The notes below the pieces were generated by a model. That model did not search any database, was not told the origin of the DNA, and saw nothing but the letters and a program-made list of their open reading frames with translations. A stretch of 64,000 bases of DNA, from NCBI GenBank assembly GCA_015956445.1, contig WIUZ02000002.1, positions 1,054,001-1,118,000 of the forward strand, read 5' to 3'. Shown here in pieces: positions 34,945 to 46,237 of this stretch (the stretch's first letter is position 1; every line of letters starts with the position of its first letter). This DNA is from Thelephora terrestris. Lineage: Eukaryota > Basidiomycota > Agaricomycetes > Thelephorales > Thelephoraceae. The position numbers were made by a program, and so were the translations under genes.

Positions 34945-36300
34945 AGAGCAAGATGGTGAGCAGCATGCTGCGTTGGCTTGGCACGGTCATACTTCAACTG
35001 GTTGCCCAAGAAGACATAGATCGGCCAAACTTTGGATGAAGCAAATTGACCAAGGCCTGTTGCATCTGAGGCAAGCATGATGGCAGCGATGGCTCGAGGT
35101 ACCTCTTGATCGGTTTCCGTAGGGTCTAGGGTAAGGAATTGAACTTTTGCGTTCTCATCAAGCCATGCCTGCGAGGTGTACAATTTGCCGTGCACTCGCT
35201 CCTCAGAATCTGATCCAGGGGGTGACCACTTGAACTCATATGGATGATGGTGGAACAAGTGGGGGCAGGGTCTGAGCTGAGCGTCTCGCGGATAATATCG
35301 CAAAACTCTCGATGCTGAAAGTCATGAATCGTTACAGGTACACCAGGAACCGGCCGTACTAGCGTTGCTGTTGATGGCTCTCCACTCTGCAACCGGGACT
35401 GTTCGGTTGCGGCCGCACGTTTCACCGCCTTCTTAACGCCGTTGGGGACGCGGATCGTGAGTGGTGTCTCGCGCCACCCGGAGCCTCCGGTTTGCCGCAA
35501 ATCCTTCTCGATTGCATCGAAATTGACCCCTTCCAGGTCAGAGGGATTGAATTCTTTATGGACGATGACGTCTCGTAAAGCATTGCGGTCCTTGCGAGAT
35601 TTTGATTCACTCGACGTCCGAAATTGGTGGTCAAAGAGGAAGGAACCGAGGTTGGGGTAAGGGTTGAGTATCTCCCTTAGTTTTCGACGTTTAGGAGGTG
35701 CGGGCATGGGCGTGGGTGCAGTTCCCTCCTCGAAAATCAATTTGGTCAGGTAGGGGATTGTCGACGGCTTGATTGGATAGAACCTCGATAAGCCAAACTT
35801 GTCAATGTTTGATCCAAGCGGCCGATTAGACGAGGGCAGGAGTGAACTTGGCGTGGAGGGCGTGGGGAGAGTCAGTGTTTCCGTAGTCATGACAGGGGAT
35901 TCTGGGTGAGGGTCCTCTGCAAGTTGTTTTCCTGGACCTTCCACATTGGGCGACGGACACGGGTGCCCCTTCGCAAAGATGAGGCCAACAGCTCTGGAGG
36001 TCTGCTCAATTCCTCTTCTTCAATCGCAAGGGACCGTAATTGGAAAACAAATTCTGTCTCTGTTGTCTATAGGGGGGTATTGGTCACCAGTTTGAACGTA
36101 AAGCGTCGATAATATGAATAAATTACCCCGAGCGGCATATCTGTCATAGGTATATCAGAGTCTGATGTTATTTCAGGCCGTTGCCCGTGGTCTTTGTGGT
36201 CGTTTCGGTGCAAGTACTACCCGATGGCTGTAAGACAGCCGGTCAGTGAAGTTCCGGTTCGAAGACGTAACATCACTTACCCCAGCAGGCGCATTATGGG
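34945..36300 (-). pseudogene. older transposase relic, left (downstream) half
   Basis: On the minus strand, 35944-35126 reads as a transposase-like region: NPYPNLGSFLFDHQF, DVIVHKEFNPSDLEGV, GWRETPLTIRVPNG, HDFQHREFCDI. A one-base frame change near 35250 leads into HPYEFKWSPP, VHGKLYTSQAWLDENAKVQ, AAIMLASDATGLGQFASSKV, WPIYVFLGNQLKYDRAKPTQ, which is the N-terminal half of a widespread basidiomycete Plavaka-like transposase. The gene stops short near 34945, so the catalytic part is gone. Upstream, RRGTRVRRPMWKVQEN (about 35960) is in another frame. Its N-terminal zinc-finger exon lies at 51436-51636, beyond the inserted 15-kb element. Confidence 0.75.
36293..36300 (+). repeat. 8-bp target-site duplication, left
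   Basis: ATTATGGG directly before the left terminal repeat; identical to 51416-51423. Confidence 0.92.
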
Positions 36301-36335
36301 AGGACCCCCGATAATTGGCGGGAGAGGTCCGACAC
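36301..36335 (+). repeat. 35-bp terminal inverted repeat, left
   Basis: Starts AGGACCCCCGATAATTGG and ends GGTCCGACAC; exact reverse complement of 51381-51415. Confidence 0.95.
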
Positions 36336-36340
36336 CGAGT

Positions 36341-36480
36341 TCGGACCAAATTCGAGGCCAAAACCCGCTGAGGTCTGTTTTTTCCCGGACCAAACTCGCT
36401 CCGAGCGCAAAAAATGCATGTTTTAACGTCCGGACCAATCGCCAGCCTTCCCGGGCTGCCGTGTATGTGATCCGGACCAA
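36341..36480 (+). repeat. subterminal repeats, left end
   Basis: Four copies of YCSGGACCAA or close variants at 36341-36350, 36384-36394, 36429-36438 and 36471-36480. The right end has three more in the same orientation. Such clusters bind the element's own proteins in CACTA-type transposons. Confidence 0.8.
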
Positions 36481-37069
36481 CCTCGGTCACGGCGGCTTGC
36501 TTCCCGGTACCTACGTTTCACATGTTTTCTGTCACGTAGTATCCCCATTGACTATCCTCCACGCTCATTCAATGGGCAATCCTATCAGAACACGGTCCCC
36601 ATTCGACATCACTGACTGGTATGGAAAACAATTCCCGAAAGACTGTTTCCAACATCCAGACCTCGAACTCTATTGCGACACTCTACGAACAATTCCGCCG
36701 CAATGCCCCGTCAATCACAGCATCATGCATCAACGTATCAATACAGTATATCAACGTTCACCCCCAGTGAGAAATCGCGCGAATGGGAACGAGCCGGGTT
36801 CATCACTGGCGAACCGGAACGAAACGTGGCAACCGGGATCTAGGCCATGCAACTCGGGTCTATCCGAAGTCGCGTGGACTTAATTAGTTCGCGCGAAGTT
36901 CAACTTCTTTAAGCTTCTCTAATTCATTTTGTACACTTAAAACATATCTTCGTGTTATCTGAATATTTGGCGTGAATTGAGATGATTTTTTTTCGAAAAT
37001 TCCTAAGTCCCTCCTTCGCTCTAAGCCTCCCATATCTCCCGGGAGCATATTGCCAACTCCCTTCCTCGA

Positions 37070-40000
37070 ATGTCCCTTGCCTTAGGTGGAGATGGGGACC
37101 CCTCGAAACTTCCTTGCAAGTGTGCGAAGTGTGCGCTTCACGGCGTAAGGTACCTTGCTAGACGGACGTGGTATAACCACAACCCAGGAGGAAAAAAAGC
37201 AAAACTTCCGAACCTTTCCCTACAAGAAATCGACCATATGATGGACCTCCCTGCCCCCAAGCGTACCAGAAGAGCTAAGAAGCGTTATGGAGAAGAAATC
37301 GTGCAGATGCGCGCACACATATCTAGCCGAATCGCGGGATCGAGCTCTGTACGTATCATATCAGATCAATATATGCGCTCTAGTTAAGTGATATTCATGA
37401 AATAATTTTTCCAGCGTGTTGAGAGACGTGAGACGACCCCAGAACTGCCCCAGTTTACCCGTCCGATGGATGGATCTCAATTTGAAGAGACTCACCCCCC
37501 TGCCGCCTTAAGCAACGAAAACGAGGAGACTGACCGAGATCGCCTTCGTTCTCCTTCTCCGGCTGGTGACAGAATGGAAGAAGACCTCCTTCCACCCCCT
37601 CTTACCCTCACAAGGAACGATGCAGATCCCCCAGATGATCAAGACGACCCTCCTCTCGATCCCGATCCCGGCGTACACCCTCCTCGCAATTTTGATTCTG
37701 ACGAAGATCCCCCACCTCCTGATTCTGATTCTGACGAAGGCGATCCTCCTTCTGACGAAGATCCTGGCGAAGCTGCTCCTCCTATTGACACTGGTCCTGG
37801 TGAGGACGACCCTCCGCTTGACTCTGATTCCGAGGAGGAGCCCCATATCACTTTGGATAAACTGAAGACCAGCTTCCAGTTTATCCAGATGGCCAAGGCA
37901 GCTACTCTGGAGTCCCAGTTCAGTCCGGCTGAACTCAGAACGCTTCGGGAGCCTCAGGAGGTCCATTTCTCTCCATCTGACGACCCAGATCTCCGGCTTT
38001 CCATCGACTTCTATATCTCGTCGCTGGATCACACTCAGTCCCAGAGGGCGTACTCTAAGGCTCAGTCTATTGTTCAGAGGACCTTCCCTAACTCGAACAT
38101 GCTTTCTTACGACCAAGTTAAACGGCGGGTTTCTGACCTCTCTGGGATTGTCACCTGGAAACACGACATGTGCTTCCATTCTTGCGTCGGCTTCACTGGG
38201 CCCTATGCGAACCTAGAGACGTGTCCTGACCGTCGTTGTCTCGAGCCACGCTACGACCAAGAGGAGCTTCGGAAATCTCATGGGAAGAAGAAAGTTCCTC
38301 GAAAGCAATTTACGACCTTCGCTCTTGGTCCGCAACTACAGGCTCGTCGGAGGAGCTCTGAGATGTCTCGCAAGATGTCCTACTGGTGCGAGAAGACTCG
38401 GGAGGAACGAGCTCGCAATCTGGATGCCGAGGACTATAGCTTCGACGACATCTTCTGCGGCTCAGATTATCTCGAGGCCGTTGAAAAGGGCGAAATCTCT
38501 GACGACGATATGGTCGTTATGTTCTCTATTGACGGCGCGCAACTCTATCGCAACAAAAAATCGGATTGCTGGATCTACATCTGGCTTATTCTGGATCTTG
38601 CGCCTGATCAGCGCTACAAAATTCGCAACATTCTGCCCGGGGGTGTTATTCCAGGTCCTGGGCATCCGAAAAATTTAGATTCCTTCCTTTTCCCTGGATT
38701 GGCGCATCTCTCTGCCCTTCAAAAGGAAGGCTTGCGCATATACGACGCATACCGCCGCAGGGTATACACCTCCCTGATCTTCTTCCTCCTCGCTCTTACA
38801 GATGCCATCGCTATGGCAGATCTCAGCGGCTCTGTTGGCCATCACGGCAAGAGAGGCTGCCGTCTTCTCTGCGAGCTCATCGGGCGAAATAAACTGGGTG
38901 GCCCACACTACTATCCAGCTTTACTCCGACCCCATGATGACCCGGACGATCCAGATCCAGATCCGGAACGCACTCATCCGGACGTCAAAATCTCGAACCT
39001 TCCCTTGGTGGATCCACTCAAATATCGCGCAAATTTGAAGAAGGTCATCACTTCGCGGACCAATGCGGACTATCGAGAGAACCGACTCGACACTGGTATC
39101 AGGAAGGCCAGTCTATTTGATTGCCTCTCCCGTAGCCTCAAACCGCCAACTTGTTTTCCTGGCGACATCATGCATCAGCCGGTTATAAATCTTACGGCTC
39201 TGATGTTCGATCTCTGGTGCGATCGCGAAGGCTGTCGTAAGGCGGATCCTGATGGTGTCTGGGACTGGGCCGTTCTAAATGGAGATGTTTGGAAGACCCA
39301 TGGAAAGAAGGTTGCGGACGCTGCGGTTTATTTCCCTCGTTCCTTCGACCGAACCCCTCGGAATCCGGCGAAGAAGATCTCAAGTGGCTATAAGGCCTGG
39401 GAACTGCTCCTCTATTTCTACGGCCTAGGACCCGGTCTCTTTTATGGAATTATTCCAGAGAAGTATTATCGACACTACTGTAAGCTAGTCATCGGTATTC
39501 GAATTATCTACCAACGCCGGATCTCACGCCAACAACTCCAACTCGCCCACAAACTTCTTCTCGAGTGGGTCCTCGAATTCGAACTTCTGTATTATCAACG
39601 GAAGATCGAGCGCCTTCATTTTGTTCGGCAGTGTGTCCACTCGGTGACTCATCTCGGCCCTGAAACTGCCCGACTAGGACCACCTTCGCTTTCGGCCCAG
39701 TGGACCATGGAGCGCGTCATCGGAATTTTCGGCTCGCTTATCAAACAGCCGTCCAATCCGTTTGCAAATCTTACGGAACAGGCCAAGAAGGTTGCAGAAA
39801 TCAATTCCCTTGTTGCCATCTGGCCGGAACTCGAACCCAAGACGAGTGACCCCCACGGATCGATTGACATTGGCCAAGGATATCTCTTGCTGGGTCCCAA
39901 AGATGAGAAGCCCTATGACGTCCCTCAAGTTGAACAAGACGCCCTCGGAATGTTTTACTCCAGCATCCCAAATCGTGGATCCACCCCTCCAAAATCTATT

Positions 40001-40483
40001 TACCGATGGGGAAGACTCCGGATTCCAACTGAACAGGTTGCGCGTTCTTATTGGAAAGAGGAAGTCCGCTCGTCTAGAAGGGCATGTACCGATCGAAATC
40101 TTAAGGTACGCGAGCTTACTTCATTCGCGTCTGGGTTTTGATCTGCACTAACGTAAATCCCACAGGTTCTCCATCAAGGTGCCGTTCGTATTGCCGAGGC
40201 AAGATATTACTTCCGCACAGACATTGCTGGAGTTCGGGAGACCCTCGCCGTTTGTTCCCTCTACTCCCCCGCCAATGAACGACTTAACCGAGAGACGTAC
40301 GGTGCCCTCAATGTATTTGAATACAAGGGTGAGGGTAGTTTAATCATTATTCGAGCGACGTCCATCATCTCAGTTGTAACGATGGTACCATTTGGTGAAC
40401 AAGTTCAGGGACGTTCTACCTTCTTTTTTTTAGTAGAAAAATTTGCACTAGGCGTAGTTGATACAGGTGTAATTTTAGAGTAG
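37070..40483 (+). CDS. Tnp2-type (CACTA-like) transposase (1095 aa)
   Basis: Exons 37070-37348, 37415-40105 and 40166-40483 join in frame to 1095 residues. N-terminus: Cys-rich finger (CKCAKCALHG) and basic stretch. Residues about 125-245 are Asp/Pro-rich and acidic. The core from about 455 matches the transposase family Tnp2: SIDGAQLYRNKKSDCWIYI, ILPGGVIPGPGHPKNLDSFL, HHGKRGCRL, GGPHYYPALLRP, FPGDIMHQPVINL, ISSGYKAWELLLYFYGLGP, HFVRQCVHSVTHL, SAQWTMERVIG. The last exon (VCSLYSPANERL, RSTFFFLVEKFAL) fits the known C-terminus. Reaction: cutting and joining at the element's terminal repeats. No break seen. Confidence 0.92.
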
Positions 40484-40666
40484 GGCAAGGATATACAGGA
40501 TAGCTGGTGTACCGTGATTTAATGTATTTTGATCGGAGTAGATACACTTCGCCTCGGTTAGATCAGATAAGCCCGATCGGACTCCGTGTTTCTGCGTCCG
40601 TTCGCCCAATTTTTTTCTCTTTTTCTCTTTTCTCAGCTTTTCTTCCTACCACCACCTTCTTCCAGG

Positions 40667-43087
40667 ATGCCATCGTCTCCGCCCATTTTTTCCAGCGACT
40701 TTGAGATCGGAGTTAGCTCGGATGCTCTCTCGGCCTCATCCCACCTATCTGCTCGGAACACAGGGTTCCTGCCGCTCTCGGATATGGGCCCGCCAAGCCA
40801 AAACAATCCTCGCGAATTTGGCGGGTTTTTTTCCCCTCCAGGTGGCGATCCTATGCGCTCCCAGCAAATGTTCATGGGATCTAGCTCTGTACGTACTCTA
40901 TGTTCCCTCTGGTTGATATTCTATATCTTTAAAAGCGTCCGGGATCTTATCACGGCCCTCCCTACACCCAAACGACCCCATACGACCACGTTTCTCGCAT
41001 GAGTGTTCCGTTTGAAGAGTTCACAAGGGTGCGCAACGATCGTGATTTCTGGCGCACCAAATACCACGAGTTAAAGTGAGTTCTCCTGCCGCATATATGC
41101 TATCATATAGCTTCATTTGTCGAATATATGCGCATAATTATTGACTATATGCGCCTATTTTAACTTGTATATCGCACTAACTTAACAAAACTACATCTAG
41201 GAGTACCCACGACACTGTCATGGAGAATATCATCGACAACGTCGCCGATATCTCCAAGAAAATCTCCGCTCGGATCATAGCGTCACAAACGACCCCCGAA
41301 GTGAAGACCCTCGATGATCCCGACGCCCCCATGACGATATCCATCGCATCTGATTCATCTGGAACCTCCGACCCACCTCGGCCATCGTCGCTGTCCACCC
41401 CAAAATACACCCGACAGCCACTTCCCCAGCTTGACCCGGCAACATACCCACTTGTCAATCACTGGGGAAACGATGGTTACAACGGGAACCGAAAGGGTGG
41501 GAAGAGGGGTGGTGAGGATACCCTCGAGGAGAAGGCGCCGAAGACCTCCGTCTTGTCCAGTTTCATGGAAGACGAAACCGGGAGGGAGATTCCTGAGAAG
41601 GTTAGGAAAGCCGCGCGCAAGACGGCTAAACAATTTTTCCAGGAGATCCTTGACAGCAACCGCGCTCCCGCCAACTGGGGAGAAGCTCCCCGCGACATCG
41701 AAAATGAGCTCGTCCACATCCTGGAGAGCGAATTTTTTTGGCTCCGACTCTGCGAGGGTCACTGGAAAGCCATCAAAGTGGCTACCAACAGCTACTCCCA
41801 GTGGCACCGCAAGGCTCTATTGCGTAAGGCCGCTGCCGAAGCTAAGAAGACAGCAGCCATGAGAAGGGCTGAGGCAGAGGTAATTGACGTCGACACCGAT
41901 GACGCCGATGAAACCAGGACCTCCAAACGTCCCAGGGACGAAGAGGAGGAGGCTGCAGGACGTCAGAAACGTCATCGCATTGACGAGCCTCAACCCACCC
42001 CTCGACCTCGCCCCACAGTAGTCCAGCCCAATGTTCCACGCAAACAGGTATGAGTGTCGTTTTTTATAGACTGTATTTGCTGCTAATACCACCTGCTAGA
42101 ATATCTTGTACGAATTTATGGGTATATGTGCGAGTGAAGTCACGTACTGACTCCATCTGCACAGTGACAAGATGAAACTTACGCCGGCCGTAGAAATGAT
42201 TCCGTTGACTCAGGTATGTGATTCTGGGGTCGTCTGTATGGTTCAATTGATTTCCCTGCCTCAAGGTTGTCTCGGAAGACAATCTACGCCCGTCTGCTTC
42301 TGGTCTCTCCCGGCGTGCATCCGACCATCCTCCCGCTTCGCTTGACTCTGCACCTGTTCCTGCCCCCCTCGAAACCTCTCTTGCACTTGCTGCTGCTATC
42401 GCTGCTGGTCCATCTGAACCACCTGTCCTCGGTCCTGCATCTAATCCTACGCCTGTCTCTGTTGCTGCGCCGACACCTGTTGTTGCTCCTGTCTCTGTTT
42501 CTGTGCCGGCATCTGTTTCTGCGACTGCTCTTGTTCTTGAGCCTCTCCCAACGACTCCCCTCGAACGTTCTGACCCACCTGCTGCTCAGGTCAACCCTGG
42601 TAAAGCCCCTAGCCCTGCGAAAAAAACTCCGGCTCTTCTTCTCGCCCCAATGGAAGACTCTGCCGGCCCCTCTGCCTCTGGTTCCGGCCTTGCTGATAAC
42701 TCGGACGTTCAGCAAGACACTCAAGTTGCTCAGACGGCTCCGAAGAAGAAGGCAAAGGCGGCCCCAAAGAAGGCAAAGGCGGCCCCAAAGAAGGCTCCCG
42801 TGAAGAAGAAATTCAAGAAACTCACTGGAAAGTATGTTGTATTCTTATATTTTCTTCATTCACCACGCTTACATCTATTCCAGGGAATTATTCTACGGCG
42901 ATTGGAAGGCAGCCAATCCTCAAAAAGAACAGGTAGACTTCGAGAACGCCTGGAAGGCTGGCAGGCCGGTTGACCGCAAGGTATGTCACGAATCCCTTTG
43001 TATGTTATCTTATCCATCAGTAAACGTGGCGAGGATTTTATTTCACGGTTGTCTGTGCTTATTTAGCAAATAAGCATAGATAACTAG
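40667..43087 (+). CDS. transposon accessory protein, disordered, Lys/Ala-rich tail (649 aa)
   Basis: Eight exons: 40667-40888, 40936-41075, 41201-42047, 42100-42107 (8 bp), 42165-42213, 42266-42831, 42884-42980, 43067-43087. The sum is exactly 650 codons. Ser/Pro-rich start, FTRVRNDRDFWRTKYHELK, an acidic middle, a helical block around 265-330 (ARKTAKQFFQEILDS, HILESEFFWLRLCEGHWKA), a basic KRPRDEEEEAAGRQKRHR nuclear-signal-like stretch, then Ala/Pro/Val repeats and KKAKAAPKKAKAAPKK. No family recognised. The layout recalls the DNA-binding partner (TnpA-like) of CACTA elements, which binds subterminal repeats, but that is inference. The last exon choice is less certain; reading through its donor adds a different tail. 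Confidence 0.75.
42100..42107 (+). other. 8-bp micro-exon
   Basis: AATATCTT between TAG and GTACGA. It is the only piece found that connects phase 0 after codon 403 with the phase of the 42165 exon, giving RKQ-NIFDKMKLTP. Without it the next exon begins with an in-frame stop. Confidence 0.55.
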
Positions 43088-43101
43088 ATTATATAACCTA
43101 G

Positions 43102-43125
43102 GTCGAGATTTTGTATAATCTCGAC
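43102..43125. terminator. hairpin between convergent genes
   Basis: A 9-bp stem, GTCGAGATT / AATCTCGAC, with a 6-base loop, located between the ends of two convergent transposon genes (43087 and 43328), in AT-rich sequence. Possible 3'-end or transcription-collision structure. Confidence 0.35.
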
Positions 43126-43327
43126 ACATCTTATGTGTGTTTGACAGTTTATTTTTTCGAGCAAGTTACGCGGCGAAATAAGATTGATTAAAGCTCGAAC
43201 TAAAATGTGACTAAGTTATGGTAAACGAGGGAGGTAATCGACGATGCAACCGAGAATAAGTGTCGAACAATTTGTGTTTAAGTGCGGGCGGCTAACGACA
43301 GGGAATCAGATCTATGGCTACATGGAA

Positions 43328-45375
43328 CTAGACGGGAGGCGGGGTGGGGGGATCGTCGGAAAGCAACGGCTCGTACTCTTCCTCTACAACGGCTCCTACT
43401 TCGTTCTGGAACTCGTGAGCGCGGGCCTCCTGGACTTGGTAGAGGCCTTCAAATATCCCATTCCAATTGTCGTCCGTGAGGTTCTTGATCTTCGCGAGGT
43501 ACATGTTGGTAGCTTTGATCCAGTTGGTTGTAGAAAACTCAGCCGTAAATGAGGTCAAGTCACCAGAGCGGTGCAAGAAATACCCGCGTTCAACCTGGGA
43601 GATGGTGAGCATGGTGCAGTCAGAGTGGAATAGAACTTACAGCGGCAGCTGCCATAGCAAGCGCGCCAACCGGGCGCCCAGCATCTTCAGATGGGAGTCG
43701 CATGTGAATCCCGGCTGACGTGAAATACGTCCAGAAAGCGCGAAGGACTGGGGGGGATTGGAACGGGCCACGGCGTTTCTGTTGCTCAAACATTAGTAGC
43801 AGCGCAGTATGCGGGGAGGGAGAACATACCTCGTCGTAGTAATTCTCTTCGCCGCGAGGAATTTCGATGGTCCCGGGGCGGAAATATTCCCAGATGAACG
43901 GTTTTTGAGAAGAGTCGAGAAGAGTTTGGACATAGGCTCCCCTTGCCGCCTTCGAGTCCAGCATTCGTTTGTTGTACTGGGTAGGGAGGTACTTGATGAC
44001 AGCAGCGAGGGCATCAGAACCGATTTGGTTCCGAAGCACACCGAGCTCGCGGTTGGTCTGTGAAGTGAGAAAATGTGAGAAAATTGAGAAGCTCGATAGC
44101 TCGGGATATTTTACCGGGAGAACTACCGCATCATCCGGATGGATTTGGAATGGGAGGTCCGGGTAGATAATGCTAAACTCTTTCTGATAAACAGGGCAAA
44201 GGGGGTTACTCCATGGCAACTTGTCATAGAAAACAATCTTCATGATGTGCCGAATGAATATGTTTCGAAATTCGAGTTTCAGGTCAAAGGGTAGGTCCTT
44301 CAGTCCTGGAGTCTGAAGATTGCCAGCCTCGTCTCTGAATCTCCTTGGCATTGAGTAAACCTAGAAATTCTTATTAGAGATGATCGCGGGAAGGGAAAGT
44401 GCCTTACTGCCTGCTGGGGCTGAGGAATTGCTTGCTGGAACTGTTGTAGATTGTTGGCGGCTTGGTGGTTTTGCGTATTGAATTGGAATGGGAAAGGCGG
44501 TTGACCAATAAAGGGTGTGGCAGCATCCGACACAGGGATCATAGGACCCATGTTCGACATGATCGGGAACACGTCCTGTTGCCAAGGAGTTGTCAACGGC
44601 GATGGAGGAACCTGGGGCGACGACGACGACGATGACATTGTGAGCATTGGAGCATGCCAGGAGTTTGCCAACGGCGATGGACTAGGAAGCTGAGATGACG
44701 ACGACGACGACGACATCGCGAGCATTGGAGCATGCCAGGGGTTTACCAACGGCGATGGACTAGGAAGCTGAGATGACGACGATGGTGTCGAGAGTGTTGG
44801 AGTGGATGACCGGCTGAGAGGCATGCTCGTCTTCGTGAGGGCCTGGGGCCAATTACTTATGAGGCCAGAGGGCTTGTTGCGGACTGTCGGGCGCACATCG
44901 TGAAATGAACTGAACCCTTTGGTACGTTTCAGAGCCCTGGTTGACAAAACCGATCAGATGGTAGTTCGTGGAGGTATTTGATTGACTTACCGGGGATTAT
45001 AAGAGCTCAAGGGGACTCTTTTCCCACCGACGAGTATGAACTCCTCGTTGTCGGCCTCAGTTGGGGCCTCAGACCCGATAACAAGGTGGTCCACGTCCTC
45101 GGGGCTGCTATCTCTTGTGAACTGAATGACAGGATGGATCAGTGGAGGGAATATGAGAAGAAAGAGTCACTTACCAATGGATCCTGTGAGATAGCAACGG
45201 CGTCATCCGGCTGCTCGAAGGCGGCCAAACGTGCCTCAAGAGCACGGATTTTGTCGTCCTTTGTCGCTTTCTTTTGTCGCTTTGTGGTTGGTATTCCGGC
45301 CCTGATCTTGGCAGCTGTAGTCATAACGGGTGCTGCTGGGTGGGTGTCCTTGTTCTTCGCTCGGGTTCCGGCCAT
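43328..45375 (-). CDS. transposon-borne DUF6532-like protein (579 aa)
   Basis: Seven exons: 45375-45175, 45121-44991, 44936-44408, 44360-44115, 44057-43830, 43778-43641, 43594-43328; all keep frame, giving 579 residues. N-terminus: basic coiled-coil-like KRQKKATKDDKIRALEARL. Residues about 130-280 are Ser/Pro-rich with three near-identical repeats (PSPLxNxWHAPMLxMSSSSS). The C-terminal half is globular: LRNQIGSDALAAVIKYLP, ARGAYVQTLLDSSQKPFIW, FQSPPVLRAFWTYF, RPVGALAMAAAAVERGYFLH. This resembles DUF6532, an agaricomycete domain often seen next to transposases; function unknown. Convergent with the 649-aa gene, divergent from the Plavaka gene. It appears undamaged. Confidence 0.8.
44590..44800 (-). 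repeat. coding tandem repeat (about 90 bp x 2-3)
   Basis: Two to three near-copies of a unit encoding SSSQLPSPSPLxNxWHAPMLxM within the 579-aa gene; (GAC/GAT)n runs of 4-6 triplets are part of it. It may vary in length between copies of the element. Confidence 0.65.
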
Positions 45376-46237
45376 GATAGAGAGGGAGAGAGTCTAAAGA
45401 GCAACACAAAGGCGGCAGAAGGGCAGAGTGGGAGAAATAAAAAGATTAAAACGAGTGAGATGAGACAATGCGAGAGATTGAATGAGGAGTGAGAGCGCAT
45501 ACCTGTCCTGTTTTATAGGTCCAGAGAAATTCAAAGCGGCATGCTCGGATGCAGAGTGGTCGGGGTCGGGGCACAATGCGCATGTCCTTCCCTTCCTCAA
45601 GGACAGTACACGTACTCAAAAAGTCCACGCCCCTGCGAGCCGACTGGTTAGAACGAGCGAGTAGTCCCATGAGGACTTCCTGCAAGGCATCAGTGATGCT
45701 GTGGGTTTCAGTTGCTTGGAAAATTGGGGTCGGAAAAGCTGATGTGGGTCGTATTGCAAAGGCTGATGTGTTTTGTGTCGAGGAGGCCAAACCGGTTGGC
45801 GTTGATAAAATCACAGTGATTGGCATCGGTGGAATTGGACAAGTCGGCATTGAAAGAACCGATGGAGCTGGTGCCGGGAAAGCCAGCACGGCTAGCATGG
45901 AGGGGATAGATGGAGTTGAAATTGGAGGAATCGGAGGAGTTAGTAGCGAAGGAATTGGTGCAGTTGGGATCGGGAAAGCTGGCACGATGGGTGCAGGGTG
46001 AGCCAACGTGGCCGTTGACGGAATAGGGGGTTCGGACCTTGGATGTCGTATAGGGTGGAAGGACGGGCCCGATGGCGAGAGAATTAGGCCTGGGTCGGTC
46101 GAGAGAGTCCGGCCTGGGTCGGTGTCAGAGGAGTCAAAGTCAGAGGATGAGAACTTGTGAAAATTTCGCCAAGTCCCACGCTGGCAACACCCTGCCACGT
46201 CGTTTCCCTCCCCACCTCCTCTCGCGGTTCCACTTTG
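45376..46237. other. divergent promoter region inside the element
   Basis: Lies between the 579-aa gene (leftward) and the Plavaka gene (rightward). A minus-strand frame (46252-45446) encodes a Pro/Ile/Ser-rich repeat-like stretch; in a second frame it ends with CALCPDPDHSASEH, which resembles a zinc knuckle. This may be an unspliced extra gene or low-complexity sequence. I could not choose. Confidence 0.35.

Noticed and set aside
36194-36883. 229-codon open frame across the left end of the big element
   Set aside because: It runs through the target duplication, terminal repeat and subterminal repeats, so it cannot be a conserved gene; composition is not protein-like.
42267-42803. Leu-rich plus-strand frame that looks like a string of membrane helices
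   Set aside because: It is the out-of-frame shadow of the Ala/Pro/Val-rich exon of the 649-aa gene; the repeats create artificial Leu runs.
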